64,000 bases of DNA from Nocardioides islandensis (GTDB lineage Bacteria > Actinomycetota > Actinomycetes > Propionibacteriales > Nocardioidaceae): assembly GCF_015352455.1 (NCBI RefSeq), contig NZ_JADKPN010000001.1, positions 868,001-932,000 of the forward strand, in the 5' to 3' direction. The notes under the pieces are model-generated. The model searched no databases and had not been told where the DNA came from. It was given only the letters and a program-made list of their open reading frames with translations. Position numbers and translations under genes: made by a program. Shown here in pieces: positions 20,560 to 31,896 of this stretch. Within the stretch, counting starts at the first letter, position 1. The number at the start of each line of letters is the position of its first letter.

Positions 20560-21147
20560 TCAGCGCGGCCGGTCGCCGGGCTCGGTGAAGCTCGACGTCA
20601 CCCACTGCGAGACCCCGAACGCCAGCGCGGTCACGACGGCGAGCACGCCGGCACTGGTCGTGCTCTCGAGGTCCTTGACGAAGAGCAGCGCGACCACGGC
20701 CACGACGGCCATCGCCAAGAACGACGTGCTGCCCGCATCGGGCACCCCCAGGATCCCGAGGAGCGCACGTCCGGCGAGCACCACGACCACGAAGATCGCC
20801 AGCAGCACCACGACCCCGAGCCCTCCGCACGACGACGTGCCCCGCAGGCTGGAGCAGCCGCGAAGCGTCAGCCACACCAGTCCGACGGTGACCAGGCCGA
20901 CCACGGCGCCGGTCAGGATCGCGGCCGGCAGCGGGGACAGCAGCGGTCCGCGCGGGGGGCGAGGGGCCTCGACGGGCCCGGCGGGTGGTTCCGGCTCGGG
21001 TGGCTTCGAGACGGGACTGCGTCCCTGCTCGACCAGGGCGGGACCTCGTCGCTCCTCGACCACCGGGGCGGGCGCGTCATCCTCGGCCACCGGCCGCTTC
21101 TTGCGCCGGAACAGCGACGGCAGCTCGAGTGACGGCTCGTCCGGCAT
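20560..21147 (-). CDS. membrane protein of unknown function, four predicted spans
   Basis: 195 residues. An N-terminal cytosolic region (1-70) is charged then Pro-rich (KPPEPEPPAGP), followed by about four hydrophobic segments between ~72 and 182, with two Cys in the first loop (RGCSSLRGTSSCGG) and a short C-terminal tail. No named domain recognised. The ATG lies 101 nt from the end of the GH6 gene upstream, with a strong hairpin between them, so it is probably transcribed separately. Confidence 0.75.
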   Translation of the reverse strand: MPDEPSLELPSLFRRKKRPVAEDDAPAPVVEERRGPALVEQGRSPVSKPPEPEPPAGPVEAPRPPRGPLLSPLPAAILTGAVVGLVTVGLVWLTLRGCSSLRGTSSCGGLGVVVLLAIFVVVVLAGRALLGILGVPDAGSTSFLAMAVVAVVALLFVKDLESTTSAGVLAVVTALAFGVSQWVTSSFTEPGDRPR

Positions 21148-21164
21148 GCCCAGCAGTGTCCCAC

Positions 21165-21207
21165 GGCGCCGCGCGGACGTGCCCGGGATGGACGTCCGCG
21201 CGGCGCC
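21165..21207 (-). terminator. strong hairpin downstream of GH6 gene
   Basis: A perfect 16-bp stem (GGCGCCGCGCGGACGT / ACGTCCGCGCGGCGCC) with an 11-nt loop, 41 nt after the GH6 stop on the minus strand. There is no T run, as is common for actinobacterial terminators. Confidence 0.65.
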
Positions 21208-21247
21208 TCTGAGGCCCCCGCGGCAAACCTGCGGTGTGAGAGGTGGA

Positions 21248-22420
21248 TCAGTACGGCGTGGTGCGCGCCAGGGTCAGAGCCCGGTTCATGTCGAACGGCG
21301 ACGCCTGGTTGTAGAGCCACGGACGGCCGAACCACATGTAGGCGTCGACGTACCGGGCCGCGAGCCGGCGGTCGTGCGGGTTCAGGCCCCACTTCGGGTC
21401 GGCGACGTCCACGGTCGGCGGGATGCCGAGCGTGACGCAGTGCTTGTCGCTGGTCGAGGTGCACGCCCGCGCGTTGTCGAAGTTCGGGCCGTTGTACTTG
21501 TAGCCCTTGAACGGCTTGCCGTTGGACGCGGTGTTGATCACGCCGTACTTGTCGGGGATCCCGCGCTTGGCCAGCGCCTGCGAGACCTCGGCGGCGTACC
21601 GGACCTGACGCTCGGTGGAGTCGTAGTGCGTGCTGTTCAGCGCGAAACCGCGGGCCCACCGGATGCCCATCGGGAACAGCATGCGCACCGCCTTCTGCGG
21701 GTCGTCACGGTTCCAGTCGGCCGCACCGGCGTCGATGTAGACGCTGGTGTTGGGCAGGGCGCTGAGCATCCGGACGGCGTACCGGATCATGTGCGCCGGC
21801 AGGTTCGAGCCGCCGGGGGCGCACAGGGCGAACGGTCCGTCCGGCTGCATGATCACGGCCATGTGGGCGTCGCCGACACCGGCGACGAAGCCGTCGATCC
21901 ACTTCTTGTACGACGCCTGCTCGGCCGCCGAGGGAAGGCGTGTGCAGGCCTCGCCCTCCCAGGGGTCCATGCGGAAGATCGAGGTCTGGACGAGCACGTC
22001 GGGGTCGCCGCCGGTGGTCAGCTCGATGTACTTCCGGACGCGGTCGGTGATGTCGTTGTCGGACTGCCAGTGGCCGAACCACGTGGCCTTCGGGCGCTGC
22101 ACGATCTTGTCCAGCAGGTTCTGCTGGTCGGGGCTGGCGACGACGTAGGGCAGCCAGGCCATCTCGGCCAAGCCCTGGTACACGCCCCACCCGCGGACGA
22201 GCGGGTTGCCGGGAGTCCCGACGTACGTCGTCTGGGTGGTCGGCGAGTAGACCGGCGGGTCGTAGTTCTCGTTGTCCGGTCCGCGCTGCTGGGTCGAGTG
22301 GGACGAGGGCGCGGCCGTCCGCGTGTCCGCCTGCGCGCCACTGGTCGTCGCGGCGAGAGCGAGGCTCATCACCGCGGCCGTGGCGGCCACAGGGGTGCGT
22401 AGAGCTCGGAGGGTGCGCAT
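21248..22420 (-). CDS. exported glycoside hydrolase family 6 protein (endoglucanase/cellobiohydrolase type)
   Basis: 390 residues with a signal peptide (1-32, ending SGAQA). The mature part follows GH6 landmarks: ATWFGHW, VLVQTSIFRMDPWEGEAC in place of the usual D-x-D/C motif with a candidate acid Asp, VIMQPDG (second conserved Asp), VYIDAGAADW and RGFALNSTHYDST. GH6 enzymes cleave beta-1,4-glucans with inversion. No cellulose-binding module is attached. The ATG at 22420 has AGGAG upstream; the frame runs further upstream without a likely start. Whether it acts on cellulose or another beta-glucan cannot be told. The catalytic motifs deviate from textbook ones, so activity needs care. Confidence 0.82.
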   Translation of the reverse strand: MRTLRALRTPVAATAAVMSLALAATTSGAQADTRTAAPSSHSTQQRGPDNENYDPPVYSPTTQTTYVGTPGNPLVRGWGVYQGLAEMAWLPYVVASPDQQNLLDKIVQRPKATWFGHWQSDNDITDRVRKYIELTTGGDPDVLVQTSIFRMDPWEGEACTRLPSAAEQASYKKWIDGFVAGVGDAHMAVIMQPDGPFALCAPGGSNLPAHMIRYAVRMLSALPNTSVYIDAGAADWNRDDPQKAVRMLFPMGIRWARGFALNSTHYDSTERQVRYAAEVSQALAKRGIPDKYGVINTASNGKPFKGYKYNGPNFDNARACTSTSDKHCVTLGIPPTVDVADPKWGLNPHDRRLAARYVDAYMWFGRPWLYNQASPFDMNRALTLARTTPY

Positions 22421-22549
22421 CGGGTTGGACTCCTGCTGGTGGAGCTGGGCTGGAAGTTCCCCCCAAGACGTCCCCCCGGACATCTGGTTGGCAGGAGTCT
22501 GCGATGCGTGGGCGGCCCACATGACGGGTTCCGCGAAACCTTGACCATC

Positions 22550-22569
22550 GGTCTGGACTGGATCAGACC
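22550..22569. promoter_or_regulatory. inverted repeat upstream of GH6 gene (possible operator)
   Basis: GGTCTG and CAGACC flank an 8-nt centre, 130 nt upstream of the GH6 start. It could bind a repressor of the glycosidase gene. No known consensus (for example CebR) is recognised. Confidence 0.3.
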
Positions 22570-22587
22570 AGTTGGCCCGGAGACGAG

Positions 22588-22616
22588 CGACGCCCCGCCG
22601 GATCGGCGGGGCGTCG
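22588..22616 (-). terminator. strong hairpin downstream of small exported protein gene
   Basis: Perfect 13-bp stem CGACGCCCCGCCG / CGGCGGGGCGTCG with a 3-nt loop, 39 nt after the stop of the 22656-22934 gene. It separates that gene from the GH6 gene. Confidence 0.7.
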
Positions 22617-22655
22617 ATGGTGGGACGGGCGAGACGGGTGGGGCTCGCCCCGCGC

Positions 22656-22934
22656 TCACTTGAGGGGCACGACGTTGTCGATGAAGTTGTAGTAGGGGAG
22701 CTCGTTCCCGTTCTCGTCCAGGACGGTGTACAGAGGCAGCGCGCAGACCCAGCCGTCGTTGTTGCCCTTCGCGTCGACTGCGTTGTCCACGGCGTAGGGC
22801 TCAGTGGCGACGTCGAAGAGAGCGAAGCGCGGGTTGCCGGTGGGGCACCCGCCGGTGGCAGGCGTGGCGTGGGAGGGTGCCGCGAGGAGGACGAGGCCGG
22901 CCGCCACGGCCAGGCTCGGGACGATGATGCGCAT
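22656..22934 (-). CDS. small exported protein of unknown function
   Basis: 92 residues with a clear signal peptide (1-24, cleavage after SHA). The ~68-residue mature part has two Cys residues (GGCPTG and GWVCALP), which could form a disulfide, and a motif VDAKGNNDGWVC reminiscent of small actinobacterial exported proteins without assigned function. The coding-strand sequence before the ATG contains TAGGAGCCGAAC, a usable ribosome site. It is flanked by a terminator hairpin downstream and the LuxR-type gene upstream on the same strand. Confidence 0.8.
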   Translation of the reverse strand: MRIIVPSLAVAAGLVLLAAPSHATPATGGCPTGNPRFALFDVATEPYAVDNAVDAKGNNDGWVCALPLYTVLDENGNELPYYNFIDNVVPLK

Positions 22935-22999
22935 GTTCGGCTCCTACGGGTGTGGGTATCTGACCCACCCACGCTGGCAGCCGAGGCAGCGGCGGGACA

Positions 23000-23653
23000 T
23001 TAGCCGATGCGCGAAGAGCCGCCCGTGACGAGAAGGGCCGCTGACGTGCGGTTGGTGACCCCCAGCTTGCGGTAGGCGTTCTCCAGGTGCTTGCGCACCG
23101 TGTGGATCGTCACGTAGAGCTCCTCGGCGACCTCACGGTTCGATGCGCCGGTCGCCACCAGGGTCAGTACCCGTCGTTCGGCCGCCGAGAGCGAGTGGGC
23201 CGAGCCGGGCTGGGCCGACTCCCTGACCAGGCGGCGGATGGCTGGCTCCACCATCCTCAGCAGGGAGACCTCATCCACGGTGAAGTGGTGGTGCCGGCGG
23301 TCGTAGGAGATCTGTGTCACCGTGCCCGACCGATTGCGGAACCCGAGCCGAACCATGTCGGTGAGCTCGTAGTCGCTCGCCTCGCGCAGCGAGACGGGCA
23401 ACGCGGCGTCGTGCTGGAGGCCCGTATACAACGGCCCGTCGCACAGCTGCGGGTCGCGCTGCTCGTAGGGCAGCACGCGCTCCCAGAGGCACCAACCCGT
23501 CTCGTCGGCCTCGCAGAGGTCGAAGCTGTCGCAGCCGATCAGGTCTGCCAGGGCGTCGACCGCCGCCGACGGCAGCCCAGGTCCCGGCTCCGGCTCCGCC
23601 ATGAGGAGGCGCCGGACTGCGGACTGAGTGCTGTGGTGCAGGACCGTCGTCAT
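23000..23653 (-). CDS. LuxR-family transcriptional regulator
   Basis: 217 residues. The C-terminal ~65 form the LuxR/FixJ HTH (LSAAERRVLTLVATGASNRE then EELYVTIHTVRKHLENAYRKLGV). The N-terminal ~140 have no receiver motif and look like a GAF/PAS-type sensor or a solo LuxR domain. I chose the ATG at 23653 because CGGGGGGT precedes it; an upstream in-frame start at 23731 would add 26 residues without a ribosome site. The target is unknown; the small exported protein gene 66 nt downstream on the same strand is a candidate. Confidence 0.88.
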   Translation of the reverse strand: MTTVLHHSTQSAVRRLLMAEPEPGPGLPSAAVDALADLIGCDSFDLCEADETGWCLWERVLPYEQRDPQLCDGPLYTGLQHDAALPVSLREASDYELTDMVRLGFRNRSGTVTQISYDRRHHHFTVDEVSLLRMVEPAIRRLVRESAQPGSAHSLSAAERRVLTLVATGASNREVAEELYVTIHTVRKHLENAYRKLGVTNRTSAALLVTGGSSRIG

Positions 23654-23732
23654 CGCGCTACCCCCCGCGTTCGATGAGCCATTGTCATCCTTCGCGGGTC
23701 GTTGCGGCAGGTCTTCGAGCCCCGACATCACA

Positions 23733-23765
23733 ACAGCCGGACCTGCCGCTCGCAGGTCCGGCTGT
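23733..23765 (-). terminator. terminator of tRNA-Pro
   Basis: Perfect 14-bp stem ACAGCCGGACCTGC / GCAGGTCCGGCTGT with a 5-nt loop, 27 nt past the tRNA-Pro 3' end. Confidence 0.7.
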
Positions 23766-23791
23766 CGCGCATCTCTTGAAAGATCACACGG

Positions 23792-23865
23792 TCGGGCTGA
23801 CAGGATTTGAACCTGCGGCCTCCTCGTCCCGAACGAGGCGCGCTACCAAACTGCGCCACAGCCCG
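23792..23865 (-). tRNA. tRNA-Pro (CGG anticodon)
   Basis: Minus-strand cloverleaf: acceptor CGGGCTG / CAGCCCG, D-arm with GCGCAGTTTGGTAGCGC, anticodon arm CCTCGTTCGGGACGAGG with anticodon CGG, and T-arm GCAGGTTCAAATCCTGT. The CCA end is not encoded in the DNA (CCG follows the discriminator A). Confidence 0.97.
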
Positions 23866-23914
23866 ATGCGGACCGGCCGGTCGAGCCGGTTCCAGGTCCG
23901 CAACCTGCGCCACC

Positions 23915-24916
23915 CTACCCGAGCCGCGCGGCGCCCTCCCAATCGGTTGAGGCCGGTGGCGAAGCGGGGCGCGCGGTGAACGTCAGCAGCGTCGCCTCGG
24001 GGCGGCAGGCGACCCGGATCCGGGCGAACGGGCTGGTGCCGAGGCCGGCGGAGACGTGCAGCCACGTACTTCCCGGGTCGCCGTCCCGGGAGTCCGCGGG
24101 GTGGCGGTGCAGGCCCTTGGCGCGGGCGTTCTCGAGGTCGCAGTTGGTGGTCAGCGCGCCGACGACCGGCAGGCAGACCTGGCCGCCGTGGGTGTGGCCG
24201 GCGACGACCGCGTCGTACCCGTCGGCGGCGAACTGGTCGAGGACCCGCAGGTACGGCGCGTGGGTGACGGCGAGCCGTACGTCGGCCCCGGCGTCGGCGG
24301 GCCCGGCGACGAGATCGAGGCGGTCCATCCGCAGGTGCGGGTCGTCGACGCCGGCGAACGCGAACGACGTGCGCCCGACCTTCAGCGTGTCGAGCCGGTT
24401 GGTGAGGTCGAGCCAGCCGGCGGCGGCGTACCGGTCGCGCAGGTCCGGCCACGGGAGCTGCGGCTCGTCGACGTGCCGCTTGCCGGTGTCCGGCAGCAGG
24501 TACCTGACCGGGTTGCGGAGCGTGGGCTCGTAGTAGTCGTTGGACCCGAACACGAACACGCCCGGGACGTCGAGCAGCTCGCCGAGGCAGTCGGTGACGA
24601 CCGGCACGGCGTCGCGGTGCGCCAGGTTGTCGCCCGTGTTCACCACCAGGTCCGGCTCCAGCGCGGCCAGCCCGCGCAGCCAGTCCTGCTTGACCCGCTG
24701 ACCGGGCGTCATGTGGATGTCGGAGAGGTGCAGGACCTTCAGCGGGTCGTGGCCGAGTGGCAGCAGCGGCACCTCGACGGTGCGCAGCACGAACTGCCGC
24801 GCCTCCCACATCGCGTACGCCGTGAGGGCCGCGCCACCGACCGCACCCGCGGTCGCGGTGCGGGCCAGGAGGTCGAGGGGGCGCACCCACCCAGGGTTCC
24901 ACACGACCGGGGACAC
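23915..24916 (-). CDS. metallophosphoesterase, membrane-anchored
   Basis: 333 residues. One N-terminal membrane segment (~20-40) is followed by a calcineurin-like phosphoesterase domain with DIH (LHLSDIHMT), GDN (VVNTGDNLAH), GSND in the place of the usual GNHD, THAP and GHTHGGQ. The last motif is typical of the YkuE/LpxH-like branch. It binds two metal ions and hydrolyses a phosphoester; the substrate is not known. In M. tuberculosis the equivalent gene lies by ponA2, and here it is about 3 kb from the PBP gene. It is divergent from the YqeY gene with only 14 nt between starts. Confidence 0.92.
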   Translation of the reverse strand: MSPVVWNPGWVRPLDLLARTATAGAVGGAALTAYAMWEARQFVLRTVEVPLLPLGHDPLKVLHLSDIHMTPGQRVKQDWLRGLAALEPDLVVNTGDNLAHRDAVPVVTDCLGELLDVPGVFVFGSNDYYEPTLRNPVRYLLPDTGKRHVDEPQLPWPDLRDRYAAAGWLDLTNRLDTLKVGRTSFAFAGVDDPHLRMDRLDLVAGPADAGADVRLAVTHAPYLRVLDQFAADGYDAVVAGHTHGGQVCLPVVGALTTNCDLENARAKGLHRHPADSRDGDPGSTWLHVSAGLGTSPFARIRVACRPEATLLTFTARPASPPASTDWEGAARLG

Positions 24917-24930
24917 GCGAGAATGGCGGC

Positions 24931-25389
24931 ATGAGCGCCCTGAAGGACCGGCTGCGTGCCGACCTGACCACCTCCATCAAGACCCAGGACGCGGTGCGCA
25001 GTGGGACGCTGCGGATGGTGCTGACGGCGATCACCAACGCCGAGGTGGCCGGCAAGGAGGCCAGGGAGCTCAGCGACGACGACGTGCTCGGGGTGCTGAC
25101 CACGGAGGCCAAGAAGCGGCGCGAGGCCGCGACCGCGTTCGCCGACGGCGGCCGTCAGGAGATGGCCGACAAGGAGCTGGCCGAGGCCGCCGTGATCGCG
25201 GAGTACCTGCCGGAGCAGCTCGGCCCCGAGGAGGTCGCGGCGCTGGTCGCCGAGACGATCGCCGAGCTCGGCGTGGCCGGCGAGGGCATGAAGGCGATGG
25301 GCCGGGTGATGGGCGTGCTGACCCCCAAGACCCGCGGCCGCGCCGACGGGAGTGTCGTCGCGGCCGCGGTCAGGGAGCAGCTGGGTTAG
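24931..25389 (+). CDS. GatB/YqeY domain protein
   Basis: 152 residues, the whole length of the YqeY family. Characteristic segments are LKDRLRADLTTSIKTQD, TLRMVLTAI, EAKKRREAA and the C-terminal MGRVMGVLTPKTRGRADGS. The domain resembles the tRNA-binding tail of GatB; a role with tRNA or amidotransferase is presumed. The ATG sits 6 nt after GAGAAT (24919-24924), a possible leaderless start. Its stop overlaps the end of the MMPL gene on the other strand by 4 nt. Confidence 0.93.
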   Translation: MSALKDRLRADLTTSIKTQDAVRSGTLRMVLTAITNAEVAGKEARELSDDDVLGVLTTEAKKRREAATAFADGGRQEMADKELAEAAVIAEYLPEQLGPEEVAALVAETIAELGVAGEGMKAMGRVMGVLTPKTRGRADGSVVAAAVREQLG

Positions 25390-27485
25390 ACGCGCTCGAG
25401 GACAGGAGCGTCCTCGTGCACCTCCGGAGCCACCCGCGGCAGCACCCGGTCCAGCCAGGCCGGCAGCCACCAGTTGCGGTGGCCGAGGAGCGTCATGGTG
25501 GCGGGCACCAGGACCATCCGGACCAGCGTGGCGTCGAGCAGGATCGCCGTGCCCATCCCGAACCCGAGCATCTTGATGATGGTCGCGGACTCGCTGATGA
25601 ACCCGAAGAACACCGCGACCATGATCGCCGCCGCCGCGGTGATCACCGTGCCGGTCGCCGCGAGGCCCCGGGCCACGCTGCCCCGCGGGTCACCCGTGCG
25701 CTCGTACTCCTCGCGCACCCGTGACAGCAGGAACACCTCGTAGTCCATCGACAGCCCGAACAGGATCGCGAACATCAGGATCGGCAGCCACGTGGACACC
25801 GGCCGCGCGTGGTCGACCCCGAGCAGCTCCAGGCCCCAGCCCCACTGGAAGACCGCCGTCACCACGCCGTACGCCGCGGCGACGCTCAGCAGGTTCATCG
25901 CGGCCGCCTTCACCGGGATCCACACGGACCGGAACATCAGCAGCAGGAGCAGCATCGACGTCGCCACCACGAACGCGATGACCAGCCACAGCCGCCCCGC
26001 GAGCCGGTCGGCGATGTCGCTCATCATCGGCGAGGTGCCGGTGAGGTCGACGCCGTCCGGGAGGCCGGTCCGCAGCGAGTCCACCTGGTCGCCGGTGCGG
26101 GCGTCGTTGTCGACGTACACGGACTCGGCCGAGACCACCGCGATCGCGCCGTCCGGCGAGACCTGCGGGTCGGTGACGTTGACGAGGTCGTCGCGCTGCC
26201 GCAGCTCGGCCACGGTGCCGGCGAGCGTGCCCGCGTCGACCACCGAGCGGTCGGCGACGAAGAGGTACGGCGTGGGCGCGCCCGCCCCGAACTCCTCGGT
26301 CACCAGGTCGTAGGCCCGCCGCAGCTGGCTGCTGGCCGGGTCGTCGCTGCCGCTCTGCGGCCAGGTACGCATGTCCAGGACGGGAGCGGCCAGCACGATC
26401 ATGACGAGACCCGCCCCGACGATCCACGGCACCGGGCGTCCGGCGACACGCTGGGACCAGCGCTCGACACGCGTGCCCCGGGGACGCGCGACCTGACGCA
26501 GGAACCGCTTCTCGACCCACCGGTGCGTGAGCCGGAAGACGGCCGGCACCAGGGTCAGCGACGTGCCCATCACCGCGACGACGGCGATCGCGGTGGCGAA
26601 CCCCATCGTGCTGAACGTCGTCAGGCCGGCCAGCTTGAGGCCGAGCAGCGACACCAGCACCGTGCAGCCGGCGAGCACGACCGAGCGGCCGGCGGTGGCG
26701 CCGGCGCGGGCCGCGGACTCGATGACCGAGAGGCCGGCCCGGCGGCCCTCGAGCATCCGGGTGAGGAGCAGCAGCGCGTAGTCGATGCCGACGCCGAGCC
26801 CGACCATGGTGGCGATCGTCGGGGCGTACGGCGTGACGGAGATGAGGCCCGCGAGCACGGTCACCCCGGCGCCTCCGACCGCGAGGCCCGCGACGGCGAG
26901 CACGATCGGCACGCCGGCGGCGACGACCGAGCGGAACACCAGCAGCAGGACCAGGAGGGCCACGCCGATGCCGATCATCTCGCCGACGCCCTCCATGGTG
27001 CCGACGGCCGTGCCGGGCAGCTCGCCGCCCAGCTCGACCTGGAGCCCGGCGTCGCGGTACGGCTGGACGACCTCCTCGATCGGGGAGATGTCCTCGTAGA
27101 CGTCGGGGTCGGTGACCGGGACGTCGTACTGCATCACGAGCACGGCGGTGTCGCCGTCCGCGGACATCCGGGGCGGGGTCACGCGGAGCACGTGGTCGAG
27201 GGTGGCCAGGCGGCCGGACAGCTCGTCCAGGGTGCCCGAAGGCAGCGGCGCATCGTCGTGCACGACGACCTGGGCGGACGTGTTGCCCATCTCGGGCAGG
27301 TGCGCGCGGAGCAGGTCGGTGCCGTGCTGCGCGGGTGCCGCGGGGACGTCCCAGTCCTCGCGGGTGGGGCCGCCGAACGCGGCGGCCAGGCTGAAGACGG
27401 CCGCGGCGACCACGGCCCACAGGCCGATGGTGCGCCACGGGTGGGTGGCGGCGTACCGGCCGACGGCGGCCAGGGTGCGACTCAT
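25386..27485 (-). CDS. MMPL/RND-family membrane transporter
   Basis: 699 residues with the MMPL plan: one N-terminal span, an extracytoplasmic loop (~45-165), five more spans, then the same pattern again (second loop at ~375-500), giving twelve spans and two MMPL domains. Landmarks include DYALLLLTRMLEGR in the first half and LSMDYEVFLLSRVREEYERTG in the second. Members export lipids or lipophilic compounds using proton motive force. GAGGAGAG stands 7 nt before the ATG. Substrate unknown; no lipid or polyketide genes lie nearby. Confidence 0.94.
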   Translation of the reverse strand: MSRTLAAVGRYAATHPWRTIGLWAVVAAAVFSLAAAFGGPTREDWDVPAAPAQHGTDLLRAHLPEMGNTSAQVVVHDDAPLPSGTLDELSGRLATLDHVLRVTPPRMSADGDTAVLVMQYDVPVTDPDVYEDISPIEEVVQPYRDAGLQVELGGELPGTAVGTMEGVGEMIGIGVALLVLLLVFRSVVAAGVPIVLAVAGLAVGGAGVTVLAGLISVTPYAPTIATMVGLGVGIDYALLLLTRMLEGRRAGLSVIESAARAGATAGRSVVLAGCTVLVSLLGLKLAGLTTFSTMGFATAIAVVAVMGTSLTLVPAVFRLTHRWVEKRFLRQVARPRGTRVERWSQRVAGRPVPWIVGAGLVMIVLAAPVLDMRTWPQSGSDDPASSQLRRAYDLVTEEFGAGAPTPYLFVADRSVVDAGTLAGTVAELRQRDDLVNVTDPQVSPDGAIAVVSAESVYVDNDARTGDQVDSLRTGLPDGVDLTGTSPMMSDIADRLAGRLWLVIAFVVATSMLLLLLMFRSVWIPVKAAAMNLLSVAAAYGVVTAVFQWGWGLELLGVDHARPVSTWLPILMFAILFGLSMDYEVFLLSRVREEYERTGDPRGSVARGLAATGTVITAAAAIMVAVFFGFISESATIIKMLGFGMGTAILLDATLVRMVLVPATMTLLGHRNWWLPAWLDRVLPRVAPEVHEDAPVLERV

Positions 27486-27605
27486 CTCGATCTCTCCTCG
27501 GGTCAGTGCTGGACGTCGTTGTCCGAGGAGGACACTCGCGGCCCCGCCTTGTGGCCGACTTGCAGCCGTCTGACACGGAGCGGCCCGGTCGTCGGGTCGA
27601 CCCGC

Positions 27606-27677
27606 ATGTAACGCGGTGTTCGGATGGCTTACCCAGCGTTCAAGCGCTGGGTAAGACCACCTAACACCGCGTTACAT
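27606..27677. repeat. two-tier long palindrome, probably the terminator of the PBP gene
   Basis: Outer arms ATGTAACGCGGTGTT / AACACCGCGTTACAT (15 bp, perfect), 7+7-nt internal loop, inner arms CTTACCCAGCG / CGCTGGGTAAG (11 bp, perfect), loop of 6. It lies 30 nt after the PBP stop on the minus strand and upstream of the MMPL gene. It has the same two-tier form as 14314-14363. Confidence 0.7.
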
Positions 27678-27706
27678 GGGTCGCAGGCTGTGGAGGACGC
27701 GGTGCG

Positions 27707-30091
<2,385 letters not shown>

Positions 30092-30381
30092 GGGCACAAT
30101 GTACGGGACTAGTCACTGTCGACCCATTCCTCAGCGGTGGCTCACGCCTAGGTATTTGCCTAGGTTCCTCGCCTGGAAATGTCGACTTGCCGGGGTCCGA
30201 CTTGCCCGGAAGTGACACCGAACCTGCCGATGTCTAGTCACCCGTCCATAGTCATTTCGGACTAGACGGAACCAACCTTTAGGGGTCTGTGGGCGGAACG
30301 CTCGAAACTTTACGTTTCTCCGTGGGGAAACCCGGCGGCGTCATGGGGACGTCGGTCAAGACGGATGTGGGGACGTCAGTC

Positions 30382-30672
30382 ATGTGGAACGAAGAGTGGG
30401 CAAGCCAAGCAGCTTGCCGTGCATCCCAGCCCGACCAGCTGTTCGTGCGGGGTGCTGAGCAGAACAAGGCCAAGAAGCTCTGCGCGGGCTGCCCGGTGAA
30501 GGCCGAGTGCCTGGCCGAGGCCCTGGAGAACCAGATCGAGTGGGGCGTCTGGGGTGGGATGACCGAGCGCGAGCGCCGGGCCCTCCTCAAGCGCAACCCG
30601 AACGCCAAGTGGCGCGCGGTGCTCGAGACGGCTCGCACCAACGCGACGTCACCGGTGAAGGCCGGCGTCTGA
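30382..30672 (+). CDS. WhiB-family iron-sulfur regulator (WhiB4-like by context)
   Basis: 96 residues from the ATG just before WNEEW; in-frame starts further upstream (30289, 30343) are possible. The four cluster cysteines are in AACRAS, LCAGC and AEC, and the GVWGG turn is followed by a basic ERERRALLKRNP segment. WhiB proteins hold a redox-sensitive [4Fe-4S] cluster and bind sigma factor or DNA. Flanking genes (PBP divergent, two Get3-like ATPases convergent) match the M. tuberculosis whiB4 neighbourhood. The 284-nt upstream region has a CCTAGGT direct repeat (~30147-30167) and GTCTAGT / ACTAGAC arms (~30231-30266), possible operators. Confidence 0.92.
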   Translation: MWNEEWASQAACRASQPDQLFVRGAEQNKAKKLCAGCPVKAECLAEALENQIEWGVWGGMTERERRALLKRNPNAKWRAVLETARTNATSPVKAGV

Positions 30673-30693
30673 CGCCAGCGGTTCCGACCGGTC

Positions 30694-31896
30694 TCAGCCG
30701 GTCTCCCGCCGAGTGTCTTCGTCCTGACCCCCCAGGAGGACGCCGACACGACGGAGACCGTCGAGGTCGTGGACGTCACCCGCGAGAGCGGGGACGACGG
30801 CCGTAGGCACCTGGGGGTGCGCGGCCGCGAACCGTGAGCGCAGCACCGCCTCCCGAGCCACCTGCCGGCTCCGGTCGGCGTACAGGCGAAGAAGGCCCGC
30901 CGCCAGCGGCCCCTGCGTGCTGTCTGTCATCCCTGGGTCCTCTCTCCCCAGGCTCTTGACCAGCTTGGCCGCTGCGGACGAGGCCTCTTCGGGGGTCACC
31001 CCCCCGAGAGGCCGCTGGCCGGCCCGGTTGACCACCAGGCCGGCCAGCGGCATGGCGTCGTCGCTGAGGCGTTCGACGAAGTACGCCGCCTCGCGCATCG
31101 CGTCCGGCTCCGGCGCAGCCACGACGAGGAACGCCGTACCGTCGGCCTGGAGCAGCCGGAAGGTCTGCTGCGCGCGCTGGCGGAAGCCGCCGAAGAGCGT
31201 GTCGAACGCCGCCACGAACGTCTGCACGTCCCGCAGCACCTGCGCGCCCAGCACCTTGGTCAGCGCGCCCGTCACGATCCCCAGCCCCGCCGTCATGAAC
31301 CGCGCCGGACCCCGCGCCGGCACGAGCAGCAGCCGGATGAACCGCCCGTCGAGGAAGCTCGACAACCGCTCCGGCGCGTCGAGGAAGTCGAGCGCCGAGC
31401 GGCTGGGCGGGGTGTCCACGACGATGAGGTCGTAGGTGCCCTGCGAGTCGCGGTAGATCTGCCCGAGCTTCTCCATCGCCATGTACTCCTGCGTCCCCGC
31501 GAACGACGACGACAGCGCCTGGTAGAAGGGGTTGTCGAGGATCTGGCGCGCCTTCTCCGGACTGGCCTGGCTCTCGACCACCTCGTCGAAGGTGCGCTTC
31601 ATGTCCAGCATCATCGCGTCGAGGCTGCCGCCGTTCGTCGCGTCGACGCCCGCCACCGGACGCGGGGTGTTGTCGAGCTGCTCGATGCCCATCGACTGCG
31701 CGAGCCGGCGCGCCGGGTCGATCGTCAGCACCACCGCGTGCCGGCCCCGCTCGGCCGCCCGGAGCGCGAGCGCCGCCGAGACCGTGGTCTTGCCCACGCC
31801 ACCCGAGCCGCAGCACACGACGATCTGGACCGACCGGTCGTCGAGCAGCGCGTCCACGTCGAGGAGGGGCGCCTGGCCGGGTGCGGGGCGCGTCAT
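30694..31896 (-). CDS. Get3/ArsA-like anion-transporting ATPase, second of pair
   Basis: 400 residues. P-loop GSGGVGKTTVSAALAL carries the deviant Walker A signature of the ArsA/Get3/MinD class; switch I/II segments include IDPARRLAQSM and VDTPPSRSALDFL. The C-terminal ~120 are less conserved. The ATG overlaps the stop of the upstream ATPase by 4 nt (ATGA), so the two are coupled and may form a heterodimer, as the Rv3679/Rv3680 pair does. No arsenic genes lie nearby. The cargo or role is not known from sequence. Its stop faces whiB's with 21 nt between. Confidence 0.93.
   Translation of the reverse strand: MTRPAPGQAPLLDVDALLDDRSVQIVVCCGSGGVGKTTVSAALALRAAERGRHAVVLTIDPARRLAQSMGIEQLDNTPRPVAGVDATNGGSLDAMMLDMKRTFDEVVESQASPEKARQILDNPFYQALSSSFAGTQEYMAMEKLGQIYRDSQGTYDLIVVDTPPSRSALDFLDAPERLSSFLDGRFIRLLLVPARGPARFMTAGLGIVTGALTKVLGAQVLRDVQTFVAAFDTLFGGFRQRAQQTFRLLQADGTAFLVVAAPEPDAMREAAYFVERLSDDAMPLAGLVVNRAGQRPLGGVTPEEASSAAAKLVKSLGREDPGMTDSTQGPLAAGLLRLYADRSRQVAREAVLRSRFAAAHPQVPTAVVPALAGDVHDLDGLRRVGVLLGGQDEDTRRETG

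Noticed and set aside
23731..23731. Upstream start for the LuxR-type gene
   Set aside because: The extra 26 residues have no ribosome site, while the ATG at 23653 has CGGGGGGT in the right place.
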